Of a stretch of DNA of 64,000 bases, positions 62,735 through 64,000 are shown in pieces. The stretch comes from Ochotona curzoniae. Lineage: Eukaryota; Chordata; Mammalia; Lagomorpha; Ochotonidae. The notes under the pieces were generated by a model, which saw only the letters and a list, made by a program, of their open reading frames with translations, made no database searches and was not told the DNA's origin. The translations under genes were made by a program, and so were the position numbers. Location of the stretch: positions 14,635,001 through 14,699,000 of the forward strand of contig NW_024466512.1 in NCBI RefSeq assembly GCF_017591425.1, in the 5' to 3' direction. Within the stretch, counting starts at the first letter, position 1; every line of letters begins with the position of its first letter.

Positions 62735-63970
62735 AGTTCCAGATCAGCATTAGACAATAGCAAAAGCTATAATGCCACACAGGGGGAATCAGGAATGACC
62801 CAAACAGTCTATTAACAAGTGTGTCATATTGCACAGATAGGGGGAGAAACCCCGAGTGGGAAACAGAGGACTGGAGGAGGGCTTATCCCCCACCATAAAG
62901 GACTCCCGTACTCACAAGGTCCATTCGAATTGGACACAGGAACGTCAAGCAACGCCAAGAGAACGTGGAATTGAATGCCTCGAATGTGTGAACCCAGAGG
63001 GACAGACACCCTCGTCTTTGGACAATACTGAGATGGAAGAAACCGAGTCCTTCCACATATGAACAACGACATAGCAACAACAACTAGGGAACCCGATTGG
63101 TCCATCAGAAACAGACGATCCAATAAACTTCCGGCGCGGACATTGGGGGCAGCATAAATCACAGTTTACCTGTTTAGCTTGGGCCTCACCCTCTATAAAG
63201 ACCAACAAGGTTCTCTAAACCCTTCTCCCCATACCCACAACAACACACACACTTACAACAACACACTCATATCCACACACTAATAGGATGAGTAACCATA
63301 GACAATAGGAGATAGGACATCAATGGACTCCACTCATATACTATTAGAGGGAACATAAAGACTCATTAGCAAGGTATGGAGATTTCTCTGCAACACCCCA
63401 AAATCGTTAACACCTCACTTGAGGAGTGAATTGAAATAGTGGTCGAAGGTAATCAAGAATTAATGTAGAATGTTACATATTGTCTATCAATTACTATGTA
63501 GAATCTAATGTTTGCTGGTTTAACCTGTAAATTTATGCTTGGTTGAGTGTGTGATGATTTTGAACTGTCACAGCATATGTCTAAACCCAGAGGTGCGGAT
63601 AGGTTCACCAACACTATACCAATAATCCCATACATTGTTATTAGCGACATCGTTGTTTTGGTTGGGGGTTTCTGACGGAACTATACCTCTGTTAGATCTA
63701 CCTTCAGACCAGAGATGGTTCCCAAGAGGCATGAACTTATTTGGACAATAAGATGCTGGACTTTATGCTAGGAACATGCTTAAATGGAAGAATTTCAAAC
63801 TGAAGGTGAACTGTGGTTATGCAGCACGATGGAGCAATCCACTATGGGAGACGGGGTATGGGAGGGGGGGGGGACTCCCCAGTGCTTATAAAACTGTATC
63901 ACATAATACAACGTTAATAATAAAAAAAAAAAAAAAGAAAGTGACCCAGTAAAAAAAAAAAAAAAAAAAA
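62735..63970 (+). mobile_element. Young 5'-truncated L1 (3' UTR and tail)
   Basis: A 1.24-kb insertion bounded by an exact 14-bp duplication. The end has the hallmarks of a lagomorph L1 3' UTR: a G-rich tract at 63846-63873, CTTATAAAACTGTATCACAT, AATACAACGTTAATAATAAA and a poly(A). The tail is double: 15 As at 63922-63936, then GAAAGTGACCCAGT, then 20 or more As. I cannot identify an ORF2 part. Frames of up to 112 codons on the minus strand are by-products. L1 spreads by target-primed reverse transcription, and loss of the 5' end is the usual outcome. This is the youngest-looking LINE in the window. Confidence 0.9.
63846..63873 (+). other. Potential G-quadruplex in the L1 3' UTR
   Basis: Four G-runs (63846-63848, 63853-63856, 63860-63862, 63864-63873) separated by 1-4 bases meet the usual intramolecular quadruplex pattern. 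A G-rich polypurine tract near the 3' end is a shared trait of mammalian L1 3' UTRs. Confidence 0.85.
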
Positions 63971-63984
63971 AAAAACTCAACAGG
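63971..63984 (+). repeat. L1 target-site duplication, right copy
   Basis: AAAAACTCAACAGG, identical to 62721-62734. Its first As merge with the L1 poly(A), so the exact tail length is ambiguous by up to five bases. Confidence 0.93.
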
Positions 63985-64000
63985 CTCCTAAGCAGTGACA

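Noticed and set aside
1..64000. An organised operon, defence system or other multi-gene system
   Set aside because: The window is eukaryotic non-coding DNA with no coding clusters. Nothing supports such a system.

Overview
This window reads as nuclear, non-coding mammalian DNA from a lagomorph, most likely a pika (Ochotona). The main evidence is about 27 copies of the tRNA-derived lagomorph C-repeat SINE. The least diverged copies (7598 and 10746) carry a head and a CT-rich 3' end that I associate with pika rather than rabbit copies. Near the right edge there is a young L1 3' end with a G-rich tract and a terminal motif of lagomorph L1 type. I found no protein-coding exon, rRNA, functional tRNA gene or CpG island that I can support. 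The longest open frames (224 and 189 codons) lack any recognisable domain and are most simply chance frames. The window is therefore intergenic, or inside a long intron.

Layout. 1-5.6 kb: MIR fragments, C-SINEs and CT/CA/GA microsatellites. 5.6-13.5 kb: C-SINEs, three MaLR (MLT1-like) solo LTRs, one with a 64-bp GT array, and two old L1 tails. 13.5-20.3 kb: mostly unassigned sequence with a Tigger/MER2 fossil. 20.3-30.7 kb: an L2 tail, then a nested pile: an old L1 split by an ERVL (MLT2-type) LTR that is itself split by a MaLR LTR, with a C-SINE in the same L1. 30.7-42.8 kb: an unclassified 350-bp segment, C-SINEs, an antisense old L1, L2 pieces and long unassigned stretches. 42.8-44.1 kb: a degenerate tandem array of about 55-60-bp units abutting the 3' half of a C-SINE. 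44.1-56.8 kb: C-SINEs, MIR/L2 fossils, a GGAA/GGCA microsatellite, a 15-bp minisatellite and two old L1 tails. 56.8-64 kb: MIR, a MER2 copy flanked by TA, a MER5-like copy, an MLT2-type LTR and a 5'-truncated young L1 with a 14-bp exact target-site duplication.

How it works together. Nothing here forms a pathway. The content is a record of insertions: the ancient layer (MIR, L2, MER5, MER2, MLT1/MLT2, old L1) is overlain by C-SINE waves and finally by the L1 at 62.7-64.0 kb. By my reading 22 of 27 C-SINEs and most L1 pieces lie on the + strand. If real, this would fit an intron of a minus-strand gene, but no exon confirms it. The items most worth a second look are the tandem array with its attached SINE half, the double poly(A) of the young L1, the three-level nest, and the unclassified segment near 30.9 kb.

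Limits: family names for old repeats come from memory of consensus sequences, not a library search. Boundaries of old elements are good to roughly 10-50 bases.
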